From: Rhizosphaericola sp047606825
Lineage (GTDB): Bacteria; Bacteroidota; Bacteroidia; Chitinophagales; Chitinophagaceae
Assembly: GCA_047606825.1 (NCBI GenBank)
Contig: JASGDY010000045.1
Span: 1-14,812, forward strand
Direction: 5' to 3'
Length of the DNA: 14,812 nucleotides
In this document: positions 8,258-14,792 of the stretch, piece by piece
Position numbering within the stretch: position 1 is the stretch's first letter
Layout of the letters: each line of letters starts with the position of its first letter
Made by a program: the position numbers and the translations under genes
The notes under the pieces: generated by a model
The model's database searches: none
Seen by the model: only the letters and a program-made list of their open reading frames with translations
Told to the model about the DNA's origin: nothing

Positions 8258-8851
8258 CTATTTGATATTAAAATCAATGTCTGGATTCTTTTCACTGCCT
8301 GCATCAGCTTTATAATACGCCTTTTCTTTATAATTAAAGAATGATGCAATTATGTTTCTAGGAAATTTCTTTATATCCGTATTATACTCGTTTACGGCTT
8401 TATTGTAATCTCTCCGGGCTACATTGATACGATTCTCTGTACCTTCTATTTGAGCCTGAAAGCCTTGGAATGCCGTTGTGGTTTTTAAGTCTGGATATGC
8501 TTCAGAAACAGCCATCAATCGCCCAAAAGCCCCTTGTAATTGGGATTGAGCCCTTTGGAAATTACCCAAGCTAGCCGAATCATTAACATCGACATTGATG
8601 CTTGTAGCCTTCGACCTTGCATCTATTACATCTTTCAATGTAGATTTTTCAAAATTCGCAGACCCCTCTATTGTTTTCACAACACTACTATACAAGTCGG
8701 TACGTCTTTGATAATTTGTTTCTACATCACTCCATGCCTTTTGCACAGATTGCTCTTTTGTTACTATTTCATTGTATGCGCTTTTGATTCCACATCCAAA
8801 GCCTAATAGCACAATAGCAAGGATAATGACGACAATCAGACCTTTTTTCAT
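8258..8851 (-). CDS. lemA: LemA family protein
   Basis: The ATG at 8849-8851 gives 197 residues; an in-frame Met 11 codons earlier would only add residues before the membrane segment. Residues 4-20 are one hydrophobic helix ending in GFGC, which reads as a possible lipobox (Cys20). The remainder is the long helical LemA domain with the family signature AWSDVETNYQRRTDLYSSVV (39-58). LemA proteins have a short N-terminus outside and a helical bundle whose function is unresolved; they are usually encoded beside TPM proteins, as here. A possible -7 box TATGTTTG (minus strand, 8878-8885) lies 27 bases upstream, with no good -33 partner. The gene is clearly more AT-rich than its neighbours. Confidence 0.95.
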   Translation of the reverse strand: MKKGLIVVIILAIVLLGFGCGIKSAYNEIVTKEQSVQKAWSDVETNYQRRTDLYSSVVKTIEGSANFEKSTLKDVIDARSKATSINVDVNDSASLGNFQRAQSQLQGAFGRLMAVSEAYPDLKTTTAFQGFQAQIEGTENRINVARRDYNKAVNEYNTDIKKFPRNIIASFFNYKEKAYYKADAGSEKNPDIDFNIK

Positions 8852-8986
8852 AGAATTTACAGTTTTAATATTTAACTCAAACATACACGAAATGTTTGGA
8901 TATCACCGATTATGGGTGTGGTATTTTTTCTGTTGCTTGATATTGGAGCCATCTTGTCCTTCCAATAAATGAGACAAACCCGCATT

Positions 8987-9095
8987 CCTCGCATAGTCTC
9001 TAGACGAGGACTTTGCGGTCCTAAAATATGCCTTTGTAAGGTATGAAAAGAGAAACTTCTTATCCGCAAAGTTCCATTGGGGAGACTATGCGGGG
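8987..9095. repeat. Family A repeats, inverted pair
   Basis: The left copy (8987-9021) read on the minus strand and the right copy (9064-9095) read on the plus strand share CCGCAAAGTYC, a variable centre, and GAGACTATGCG. They face each other across about 42 bases that include a small hairpin (ATGCC...GGTAT, about 9028-9044). The third copy, at 1639-1680, lies within the efflux operon. Each copy folds on itself because CCGCA pairs with TGCGG and AGTC with GACT. Confidence 0.75.
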
Positions 9096-9129
9096 AAGAA
9101 AAAAACCTAAACAAGCAATAAACACCTCA

Positions 9130-9159
9130 CCGTCATTCCTGCGTAGGCAGGAATGACGG
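9130..9159. repeat. Family B palindromic repeat
   Basis: Perfect 13-base arms, CCGTCATTCCTGC (9130-9142) and GCAGGAATGACGG (9147-9159), flank a GTAG loop. The core is ATTCCT-N8-AGGAAT, the same layout as the copies near 7612-7678 and 10644-10663. No T-run follows, so it is unlikely to be a terminator. Confidence 0.8.
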
Positions 9160-9331
9160 CGGAGACATTCTTTTTCTGTCAATTCCCTCCTTTCGGTCAT
9201 TCTGCCTTTTCCACTTTAAAACAACAAATAGATTAAATCTATAAGTTTATAAAATATTCGATACATTACCTATATGATATTTGCCGACATTTGCAGTCCA
9301 ATCAATCGAAACCAATCAAAATCGTATAATC

Positions 9332-9898
9332 ATGAGTAGAGTATTATCTATCGGAAGCAAGTTTCCGGAATTTTCAAAGACAGCATGTGTAGAAATCGAC
9401 GTGGACGCTCCAGGCAAGGAGTTCGCAACAATCGACAATAGCTATATCGATGGCAAATGGACGGTATTGTTCTGGTGGCCCAAGGATTTCACGTTTGTAT
9501 GTCCTACGGAAATCGCTGAGTTCAACAAAAACTTTGACGAATTTGACGACCGCGACACCGTACTGCTGGGAGCATCCACAGATTCCGAATTTGTACACCT
9601 GGCGTGGCGCCGTGACAATGAGAACCTTCGCGACCTCCAATTCCCGATAATCGCCGACACTTCCAAATCCCTCGCCGAAGACCTGGGCATCTTGGCCGAA
9701 CCGGAAAAAGTGGCTTACCGCGCAACTTTCATCATCGACCCAGACGGCATTATCCGCTGGTCGTCGGTCAACGACCTCAACGTAGGCCGCAACGTACAGG
9801 AAGTCATCCGCGTACTGGACGCTTTGCAGACGGACGAACTATGCCCTTGCAACTGGAAAAAAGGTGAAAAAACCTTGAATGAAGTTTTAGGTTTATAA
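9332..9898 (+). CDS. ahpC: Peroxiredoxin AhpC (AhpC/TSA family, three-cysteine AhpD-linked type)
   Basis: This cytoplasmic peroxidase reduces hydrogen peroxide, organic hydroperoxides and probably peroxynitrite. The 188-residue product starts at the ATG at 9332; an in-frame upstream TTG is unlikely. The active site is FTFVCPTE with peroxidatic Cys57, Thr54 in the same motif, and Arg130 in the YRATF segment. The C-terminus carries CPCNWKKGE, giving Cys171 and Cys173. That CxCNW tail is the pattern of Mycobacterium tuberculosis AhpC (Cys61, 174, 176), which is recycled by AhpD rather than AhpF, and an ahpD homologue lies 74 bases downstream. No OxyR or PerR gene is visible. Confidence 0.95.
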   Translation: MSRVLSIGSKFPEFSKTACVEIDVDAPGKEFATIDNSYIDGKWTVLFWWPKDFTFVCPTEIAEFNKNFDEFDDRDTVLLGASTDSEFVHLAWRRDNENLRDLQFPIIADTSKSLAEDLGILAEPEKVAYRATFIIDPDGIIRWSSVNDLNVGRNVQEVIRVLDALQTDELCPCNWKKGEKTLNEVLGL

Positions 9899-9931
9899 TA
9901 TTTATCCCTAGCCCTTAAATTACATCACGGA

Positions 9932-9956
9932 CGGCAGGAAAAAATCCTGCCGTTTT
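9932..9956 (+). terminator. Hairpin between ahpC and ahpD (terminator or attenuator)
   Basis: CGGCAGGA (9932-9939) pairs perfectly with TCCTGCCG (9945-9952) around an A5 loop, followed by only four T residues. The weak T-run and a downstream partner gene 20 bases away suggest partial read-through, so that ahpD would be made in lower amounts than ahpC. Confidence 0.7.
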
Positions 9957-9972
9957 CATAAAAAATACAATC

Positions 9973-10566
9973 ATGGCAGAAGTTATTACAAACGAAACGC
10001 TCTCCAAACTTTTGGATGCGATAAAAGTCCCGGACTACACCTATTCCGACAATGCGGAAGCATTGGCCAAGGTAGAAGCCCGCTATCTCAAAGACCTGAA
10101 AATCAATGTTGGCAACGTCATAGCCAACAACCAATACCTGAGTAAAAAAGAAGCTGCGTTGCTGGCATTGGCAAGTGCCGTCAACCAAAAATCGGATACA
10201 CTGAACGCTGGCTTTACCGCTTTGGCAAAAGAAGAAGGCGCTACAGACGAAGAAATTGCCGAAGTCGTCGCTGCAACTTCACTGATGAACGCCAACAACG
10301 TATTCTACCGGTTCCGTCACTTCCTTAATAAGGACACATATAACAGTATGCCCGCCGGCATCAAGATGAGCATCATGATGAACCCGATACTGGGCAAGGA
10401 ATTTTTCGAACTGTTGAGCCTGGCGGTTTCCGCGCTGAACGGTTGCGAAATGTGCGTCACTTCCCACGAAGCTTCGGTACGTCAGCACGGCGGTAGCGAA
10501 CAACGCATCTTTGAGGCCGTCAAACTGGCTGCCATCATCAGAAGCCTGGTCGTCGTAATTGGTTAG
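9973..10566 (+). CDS. ahpD: Alkylhydroperoxidase AhpD-like protein (carboxymuconolactone decarboxylase family)
   Basis: This is the thiol partner that returns electrons to AhpC, in mycobacteria through lipoylated dehydrogenase components. The 197-residue helical protein has the redox pair Cys158 and Cys161 in NGCEMCVTSHE. Glu146 lies 12 residues before the first Cys and His165 four after the second, matching the spacing of Glu118, Cys130, Cys133 and His137 in M. tuberculosis AhpD. The position before the second Cys, His132 in the mycobacterial enzyme, is Met here. The N-terminal half (about 1-100) is a diverged repeat of the same helical fold. The pairing with the three-Cys AhpC strongly supports the assignment. 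The gene is followed directly by a terminator. Confidence 0.9.
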   Translation: MAEVITNETLSKLLDAIKVPDYTYSDNAEALAKVEARYLKDLKINVGNVIANNQYLSKKEAALLALASAVNQKSDTLNAGFTALAKEEGATDEEIAEVVAATSLMNANNVFYRFRHFLNKDTYNSMPAGIKMSIMMNPILGKEFFELLSLAVSALNGCEMCVTSHEASVRQHGGSEQRIFEAVKLAAIIRSLVVVIG

Positions 10567-10588
10567 TTTGATTATATAGATTAAGAGG

Positions 10589-10630
10589 AAAGCGGTAGTC
10601 CAATATTGGGCTGCCGCTTTTTATTTTTGG
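10589..10630 (+). terminator. Intrinsic terminator of the ahpC-ahpD operon
   Basis: The 13-base arm 10589-10601 (AAAGCGGTAGTCC) pairs with 10608-10620 (GGGCTGCCGCTTT), including two G-T pairs, around an AATATT loop. A T-rich tail follows (TTTATTTTT). It lies 22 bases after the ahpD stop. Confidence 0.85.
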
Positions 10631-10643
10631 TATTGCTATCCAG

Positions 10644-10663
10644 ATTCCTGCCTACGCAGGAAT
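10644..10663. repeat. Family B palindromic repeat
   Basis: ATTCCTGC (10644-10651) pairs with GCAGGAAT (10656-10663) around CTAC. The flanks differ on the two sides (CCAG before, GACG after). It lies in the convergent gap between ahpD and gpmI, just beyond the ahpD terminator. Confidence 0.8.
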
Positions 10664-10723
10664 GACGATAAGATGTCCACATTCTTCATTGCACCGTTTA
10701 TCCGAATGTAGAGAATGAAATAG

Positions 10724-12247
10724 TTATATCAACACCTCTCCTGTCATGTCCTTGGGAATCGACAGGTTCATCACCGTCAATATCGTCGGAGCGAGGTCGC
10801 CGAGCTTTCCGGGCTTGATCGTTCCTTTAAATTCATCATTGATGACGAAGAACGGCACAAGGTTGAGCGAATGCTGGGTATTGGGGCTTCCATCTTCGTT
10901 GACCATGAAGTCGGCGTTGCCGTGGTCTGCCGTCAAGAAGACGGTATAACCATGGTGCAAGGCAGCGGTGACGACTTTTTCTACGCATTGGTCAACGGTT
11001 TCGGCAGCTTTTACAACGGCACTGAACACGCCGGTATGCCCGACCATGTCGGTATTGGCAAAATTGAGGCAGATAAAATCCGCGGATTCCGCTTCTATTT
11101 CCGGGACGATTTTTTCGACGATGCCGAATGCGCTCATTTCGGGTTGCAGGTCATAGGTTGCCACTTTGGGTGAAGCGACCATGATGCGTTTTTCGCCAGG
11201 AAACTCCTGTTCGCGGCCACCGCTGTAGAAAAACGTCACGTGCGGGTATTTTTCGGTTTCGGCAATACGGATTTGTTTTTTCCCTGCCTGGGAAAGCACC
11301 TCACCCAAGGTATTGACGAGATTATCTTTTTCGTAGATGACGTGTACGCCGTTATAGGTCTTGTCGTATTCCGTCATGGTCGTGTAATACAGTTGGAGCT
11401 TGTGCATTCCAAAATCAGGGAAATCTTCCTGCGTCAACACCTGCGTGATTTCGCGCGGACGGTCGGTACGGAAATTGAAACAAATGACCGCATCGCCGTC
11501 CTTGATTTTCGCGTCGGGGTCATCATGCAGGGAAGCGTTGACGATAGGTTTCAAAAATTCATCCGATACGCCTGCCCCATAGGAAGCCTTGATGCTCGCC
11601 ACCAAATCATCGCTCGCGTCGCCCGCACCGTTGACCAACGCATCGTAGGCCAACCTAACCCTTTCCCAACGACGGTCGCGGTCCATCGCGTAGTAACGAC
11701 CGGTGATGCTGGCGATATGTCCGCCTGTTTTTTGCAGATGTCCCTGCAAGTCAGCAATGAAGCCCGCGCCGCTGTGCGGGTCGCAGTCGCGCCCGTCTGT
11801 AAAGGCGTGGACGTATAACTTTCCCAGACCATTGCCATGTGCCACGTCCAGTAGTGCCTTGAGGTGGTTGATATGGCTATGCACGCCGCCGTCGCTAACC
11901 AGACCGATGAAATGCAGCGGTTTGTTGTTGTCTTTTGCATATTGGATAGTCGCCAACAATGCAGAATTCTGGGCAAAGGAGCCGTCGCGGATGCCCACAT
12001 TGATACGCTGGAGTTCTTGGTACACGATACGTCCCGCACCAAGGTTGAGGTGTCCGACCTCGCTGTTACCCATCTGTCCATCCGGCAGACCGACCACTTC
12101 GCCGCAGGTCACCAATGTCGAATGTGGGTATTTGCCGTAGAGGGAGTCCACAAACGGGGTGTTGGCATTCTGGATAGCGTCGGCGGACTGCACCTGCCCG
12201 AGTCCCCAGCCGTCCATGATTATTAGGATTACCTTGTCATTTTTCAT
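10724..12247 (-). CDS. gpmI: 2,3-bisphosphoglycerate-independent phosphoglycerate mutase
   Basis: This cytosolic glycolytic and gluconeogenic enzyme interconverts 3- and 2-phosphoglycerate using two Mn(II) ions. The 507-residue length is standard. All landmarks of the alkaline-phosphatase superfamily member are present: Asp12 in IIMDGWG, the phosphorylated Ser62 in MGNSEVGH, SDGGVHSH at 118-125, DGRDCDP at 151-157, FRTDR at 259-263, NTDMVGHTG with Asp400 and His404, LTADHGNAD with Asp441 and His442, and His459. It is transcribed alone, divergent from the DUF4783 gene across a 305-base gap and convergent with ahpD. No Shine-Dalgarno site is obvious; the leader before ATG is A-rich. Confidence 0.98.
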   Translation of the reverse strand: MKNDKVILIIMDGWGLGQVQSADAIQNANTPFVDSLYGKYPHSTLVTCGEVVGLPDGQMGNSEVGHLNLGAGRIVYQELQRINVGIRDGSFAQNSALLATIQYAKDNNKPLHFIGLVSDGGVHSHINHLKALLDVAHGNGLGKLYVHAFTDGRDCDPHSGAGFIADLQGHLQKTGGHIASITGRYYAMDRDRRWERVRLAYDALVNGAGDASDDLVASIKASYGAGVSDEFLKPIVNASLHDDPDAKIKDGDAVICFNFRTDRPREITQVLTQEDFPDFGMHKLQLYYTTMTEYDKTYNGVHVIYEKDNLVNTLGEVLSQAGKKQIRIAETEKYPHVTFFYSGGREQEFPGEKRIMVASPKVATYDLQPEMSAFGIVEKIVPEIEAESADFICLNFANTDMVGHTGVFSAVVKAAETVDQCVEKVVTAALHHGYTVFLTADHGNADFMVNEDGSPNTQHSLNLVPFFVINDEFKGTIKPGKLGDLAPTILTVMNLSIPKDMTGEVLI

Positions 12248-12552
12248 CTGTATATTTTTTGTCTTTTCAATTGATTTATTCTTTAAAATCAGCTTTTAGC
12301 CGAGAGCCAAACACCGTGCGGCGTTGCACGTTTTTACCCTTTTATTTTTGGGGGATAAAATTACATAATTTATTTGTGTACAACCATTTAGAATTTTGAT
12401 ATCCAGCTAGTGGCATTTGCAAAATGACGTTATATACAATTATTGGTATTATTGGATTACACGTCAGTTCCTGCGTATTTTCTTTTTATTTTGACTTTTT
12501 GGCGTACAATTTGCTACGGAAACGTGTAATAAAGCGGGGAGGTTTTGACAAA
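12248..12552. other. 305-base divergent intergenic region, gpmI / DUF4783 gene
   Basis: The region is AT-rich and must hold both promoters, but I cannot place either with confidence. A short hairpin (CGTGC 12315-12319, GCACG 12326-12330) is followed by five T residues on the plus strand; with no gene upstream on that strand its role is unclear. A purine-rich site GGGGAGG at 12536-12542 lies 10 bases before the downstream ATG and is the best Shine-Dalgarno match in the window. An in-frame ATG at 12424 would add 43 hydrophobic residues ahead of a complete signal peptide, so I do not use it. Confidence 0.5.
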
Positions 12553-12939
12553 ATGAAGAAGTTTGTTTTATTTATATGTGGCGCATTTGTGTTGATGGCT
12601 TTTTCCATGAAGAACACAAGCAGCAACGATGACATCATCAACGCATTGAAACGTGCAGATCCGGCGGCCATTAGCCAGCACTTCGACGATGTGCTGGACT
12701 TGAAGCTGCCGGAAAAGGAAGAAGCAAAGAACATCAGCAAGAACCAGGCGGGCATCCTGTTCCGTACTTTTTATGCCAACAACAATATCAATGGATTTGA
12801 CCTGACTTCCAAAAGGGAAATGGGCGGCACGATGTACATCGCCGGAAAAGTAACCGGCAGGGACAAATCCTTTAACATCACCCTGATGATGCACAACAAA
12901 GGCGGCCAGTCTTCCATCATCTCCGTGCGGATCAATTAA
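12553..12939 (+). CDS. DUF4783 family exported protein
   Basis: The 128-residue product starts at an ATG preceded by GGGGAGG. Residues 1-18 are a short signal peptide (MKKFVLFICGAFVLMAFS). The mature part matches the DUF4783 pattern as I recall it: DDIINALKRADPAAISQHFDD (26-46), DLKLPEKEEAKN (49-60), a central FRTFYANNNINGFDLTSKREMGG, then GTMYIAGKV and an ISVRIN end. The family is essentially confined to Bacteroidota and has no known function; proteins of this size and fold type resemble NTF2-like or periplasmic scaffold proteins. It appears to be monocistronic, ending 21 bases before a strong terminator. Confidence 0.88.
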   Translation: MKKFVLFICGAFVLMAFSMKNTSSNDDIINALKRADPAAISQHFDDVLDLKLPEKEEAKNISKNQAGILFRTFYANNNINGFDLTSKREMGGTMYIAGKVTGRDKSFNITLMMHNKGGQSSIISVRIN

Positions 12940-12960
12940 CGCTGCAAACGCGCCATGCCA

Positions 12961-12998
12961 AAAGCCCAACGCAATGTATGTGTTGGGCTTTTTTTTAG
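12961..12998 (+). terminator. Intrinsic terminator of the DUF4783 gene
   Basis: AAAGCCCAACGCA (12961-12973) pairs with TGTGTTGGGCTTT (12979-12991), with one G-T pair, around a five-base loop. A run of T residues follows. It is a textbook rho-independent terminator. Confidence 0.92.
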
Positions 12999-13010
12999 TT
13001 ATTTATGCGC

Positions 13011-13177
13011 ATCAAGGGTTGAAAAAGTCCGCCGTAGCGGACGACCTCTTGGTAGCTATGATCGAACAGTGCAAACAAGTTCCGTAGGAACTTTATAAAC
13101 CACATTGTAACGGATGCTACCAAAAGTAAGCTCCTCCGGACTAGGCACACAGCCTTTTTATTTTTTCAACCCTTGAT
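13011..13177. repeat. 167-bp element with perfect 16-bp terminal inverted repeats and internal hairpins (family C)
   Basis: ATCAAGGGTTGAAAAA (13011-13026) is the exact reverse complement of 13162-13177. Inside are GTCCGC-CGTA-GCGGAC (13027-13042), AAGTTCC-GTA-GGAACTT (13077-13093), and a diverged inverted copy, CTACCAAAAG...CTCCTCCGGAC (about 13117-13141). The hairpins are followed by GACCTCTTGGTAG-like text that recurs at 14585-14596. The layout suggests a non-coding mobile element or a composite of short mobile hairpins. There is no coding capacity and no obvious target-site duplication. Confidence 0.7.
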
Positions 13178-13238
13178 TAGCATTATTTTTTTGCGGCAAG
13201 GATTTGAGCGTTAGGCGTTTTTCACTTTTTCCTTTTTA

Positions 13239-13270
13239 CTTGCTATGTTTGCTATATAAAACATAGCAAG
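13239..13270. promoter_or_regulatory. 12-bp inverted repeat at the murF start, overlapping a candidate -7 box
   Basis: CTTGCTATGTTT (13239-13250) and AAACATAGCAAG (13259-13270) are perfect reverse complements with an eight-base spacer. The right arm ends at the base before the GTG start. TATGTTTG (13244-13251) fits the Bacteroidota -7 consensus TAnnTTTG, with TTTC at 13220-13223 as a possible -33 partner at 20-base spacing. The site is either an operator over the promoter or a leader hairpin masking translation start. Confidence 0.55.
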
Positions 13271-14554
13271 GTGAACATACCGGATTTATATGCGCTCTAT
13301 CTGCAACACCCCAAGGTCGGCACCGATACACGCAACATCGAAAAAGATTCCCTTTTTTTTGCCTTGAAAGGCCCGAGTTTCAACGGCAATGATTTTGCAC
13401 AAAAGGCATTGGACGCAGGTGCGGCTTACGCCATCATCGATGATGCACAACAACATGAAGACAAGCGTTTTATATTGGTTGACAACGTACTGGACACTTT
13501 GCACGATCTGGCAAAAACACACCGCGAAACGTTCAGCATTCCTTTCATCGGCATCACGGGCAGCAACGGCAAGACCACGACCAAAGAACTCGTACATGCG
13601 GTACTGAGCCAGCAATACAACACCTATTTTACGCAAGGCAACCTCAACAACCATATAGGTATCCCACTTACAATCCTGCGCGTCAAGCGAGACGCGGAGA
13701 TCTCCATCATCGAGATGGGCGCCAACCACCAGAAAGAAATCGAAAGCTATTGCCTATATGCCCAACCCAGCCTGGGCATCATCACCAACTGCGGAAAAGC
13801 GCACCTGGAAGGTTTTGGTGGCATCGAAGGTGTACGCAAGGGCAAAGGCGAACTGTACGATTATATCAGGGCGCACGACGGCGGGATTTTCGCCTTTGAC
13901 GATTATGACTACCTGCACGACATGTCCAAAGGCATTGCAACCATCCACTGGTATGGTACCAAGGACGGCGAAGTGACGGGGAAAGAGACTGCCAACGACC
14001 CCTTTCTGGAAGTCGAAATCACAAAAGGATTTGACAAACCGTTTACCATCAAGACGCAGTTGGTCGGCTCCTACAACCTTCCCAACATCCTCTGCGCGGT
14101 CGCCGTCGGCAACGCATTCCAAGTGCCTGCGGAAAAAATACAGCATGCCATCAGCTCTTACGCGCCGTCCAACAGCCGTTCCCAACTGGTACAGTCGGGT
14201 TCCAACAAAATCATATTGGACGCCTACAACGCCAACCCGACAAGCATGGCCGCCGCCATCCACAATTTTGCAGGACTGCAATCCGACAAAAAAGTCCTGA
14301 TGGTCGGTGCGATGATGGAACTCGGTGCGTCCAGCATCGAGGAACACGCACATATATTGGCACTTATCAAGCAATACGATTGGGACGAAGTCGTGTTGGT
14401 CGGCGGTGATTTTGGGCAGATAGACGTGACGCCATACGTTTATTTTGCCGATTCCGAAAAGGCACGCACGTGGTACCAGGCACAACATTTTGAAAACACG
14501 GAAATACTCATCAAAGGCAGCAACAGTATGCACATGAAGCGGATATTGGAGTAG
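13271..14554 (+). CDS. murF: UDP-N-acetylmuramoyl-tripeptide--D-alanyl-D-alanine ligase
   Basis: This ATP-dependent cytosolic Mur ligase adds D-Ala-D-Ala to the UDP-MurNAc tripeptide, completing the soluble peptidoglycan precursor. The 427-residue product starts at GTG; no in-frame ATG lies upstream, and the first residues (MNIPDLYALYLQHPKVGTDTR) align with the usual start of the family in Bacteroidota. The three Mur domains are present: an N-terminal substrate domain with DTRN and FFALKG; the ATP domain with P-loop GITGSNGKTTT (94-104), IEMGANHQKEI (147-157), NCGKAHLEGFGG (173-184) and the KGKGEL lysine region (190-195); and a C-terminal domain with SYNLPNI (267-273) and DAYNANPTSM (317-326). 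The length is within the short end of the family range. It is not in a dcw cluster here. Confidence 0.97.
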   Translation: MNIPDLYALYLQHPKVGTDTRNIEKDSLFFALKGPSFNGNDFAQKALDAGAAYAIIDDAQQHEDKRFILVDNVLDTLHDLAKTHRETFSIPFIGITGSNGKTTTKELVHAVLSQQYNTYFTQGNLNNHIGIPLTILRVKRDAEISIIEMGANHQKEIESYCLYAQPSLGIITNCGKAHLEGFGGIEGVRKGKGELYDYIRAHDGGIFAFDDYDYLHDMSKGIATIHWYGTKDGEVTGKETANDPFLEVEITKGFDKPFTIKTQLVGSYNLPNILCAVAVGNAFQVPAEKIQHAISSYAPSNSRSQLVQSGSNKIILDAYNANPTSMAAAIHNFAGLQSDKKVLMVGAMMELGASSIEEHAHILALIKQYDWDEVVLVGGDFGQIDVTPYVYFADSEKARTWYQAQHFENTEILIKGSNSMHMKRILE

Positions 14555-14690
14555 GGAGCTTATATGGGTTAGCTCCGTTGGAGCCTACTTTTGGTCGTAT
14601 AGACAACAAAATATGGTAGTAAGTTCCGTAGGAACGACCTTATAAAATGATAAGGCCGCACCTACGAAGCTCCATTAGAAGCTGTTTGAG
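14555..14690. repeat. Family C hairpin repeats downstream of murF
   Basis: Two clear hairpins lie here: GCTCC-GTT-GGAGC (14572-14584) and GTTCC-GTA-GGAAC (14623-14635). A third, degraded copy in the opposite sense is near 14657-14683 (GGAGC/GCTTC arms with CGTAGG beside them). The text after the first (CCTACTTTTGGTCG) and around the second (AAGTTCCGTAGGAAC, then TTATAAA) recurs in the 13011-13177 element. None has a T-run placing it as the murF terminator. Confidence 0.65.
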
Positions 14691-14744
14691 TTATTTATAC
14701 GATAATGAAATTCAATATAGACCAATAATTTTTATTACTCCGCT

Positions 14745-14792
14745 CTTCAGGATTTGTAATCCTGAAGCCGTATCGGCGGATTTGCAATCCGC
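14745..14792. repeat. Tandem palindromes near the window end
   Basis: CTTCAGGATT-TGT-AATCCTGAAG (14745-14767, 10-bp stem) is followed eight bases later by GCGGATT-TGC-AATCCGC (14776-14792, 7-bp stem). Both share a GGATTTG.AATCC core, so they look like two units of one repeat. The text runs on to the window edge (GCAGTGCATTGCAA) and more units may follow. No T-run is seen. Confidence 0.65.

Larger units (their letters stand above)
8852..9331. other. 480-base divergent intergenic region, lemA / ahpC
   Basis: No convincing gene lies here. From left to right it contains the lemA promoter region, two family A repeats in inverted orientation (8987-9021 and 9064-9095), one perfect family B palindrome (9130-9159), and an AT-rich stretch before ahpC. 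A near-match to a -7 box, GATATTTG, lies at 9276-9283, about 48 bases before the ahpC ATG. A minus-strand reading frame across both family A repeats has no recognisable product. Confidence 0.6.
12940..13270. other. 331-base intergenic region between DUF4783 gene and murF
   Basis: No gene is visible. In order it holds the DUF4783 terminator, a 167-bp element with 16-bp terminal inverted repeats, a T-rich pyrimidine stretch (about 13216-13240), and a 12-bp inverted repeat that touches the murF start. Each is listed separately. Confidence 0.6.

Noticed and set aside
8872..9114. 80-residue minus-strand frame upstream of lemA
   Set aside because: Its first half translates both family A repeats and no signal, motif or start context supports a gene.
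12315..12335. Small hairpin with five T residues as terminator of a small RNA
   Set aside because: The stem is only five base pairs and no promoter or upstream plus-strand gene supports a transcript ending here.
12424..12552. N-terminal extension of the DUF4783 gene
   Set aside because: It adds 43 hydrophobic residues ahead of a complete signal peptide; the ATG at 12553 has a good Shine-Dalgarno site.
13011..13177. Possible CRISPR array
   Set aside because: The repeats are palindromes in mixed orientation with irregular spacing and no unique spacers of equal length.
13754..14533. 259-residue minus-strand open frame
   Set aside because: It lies entirely antisense to murF, whose catalytic motifs are intact.
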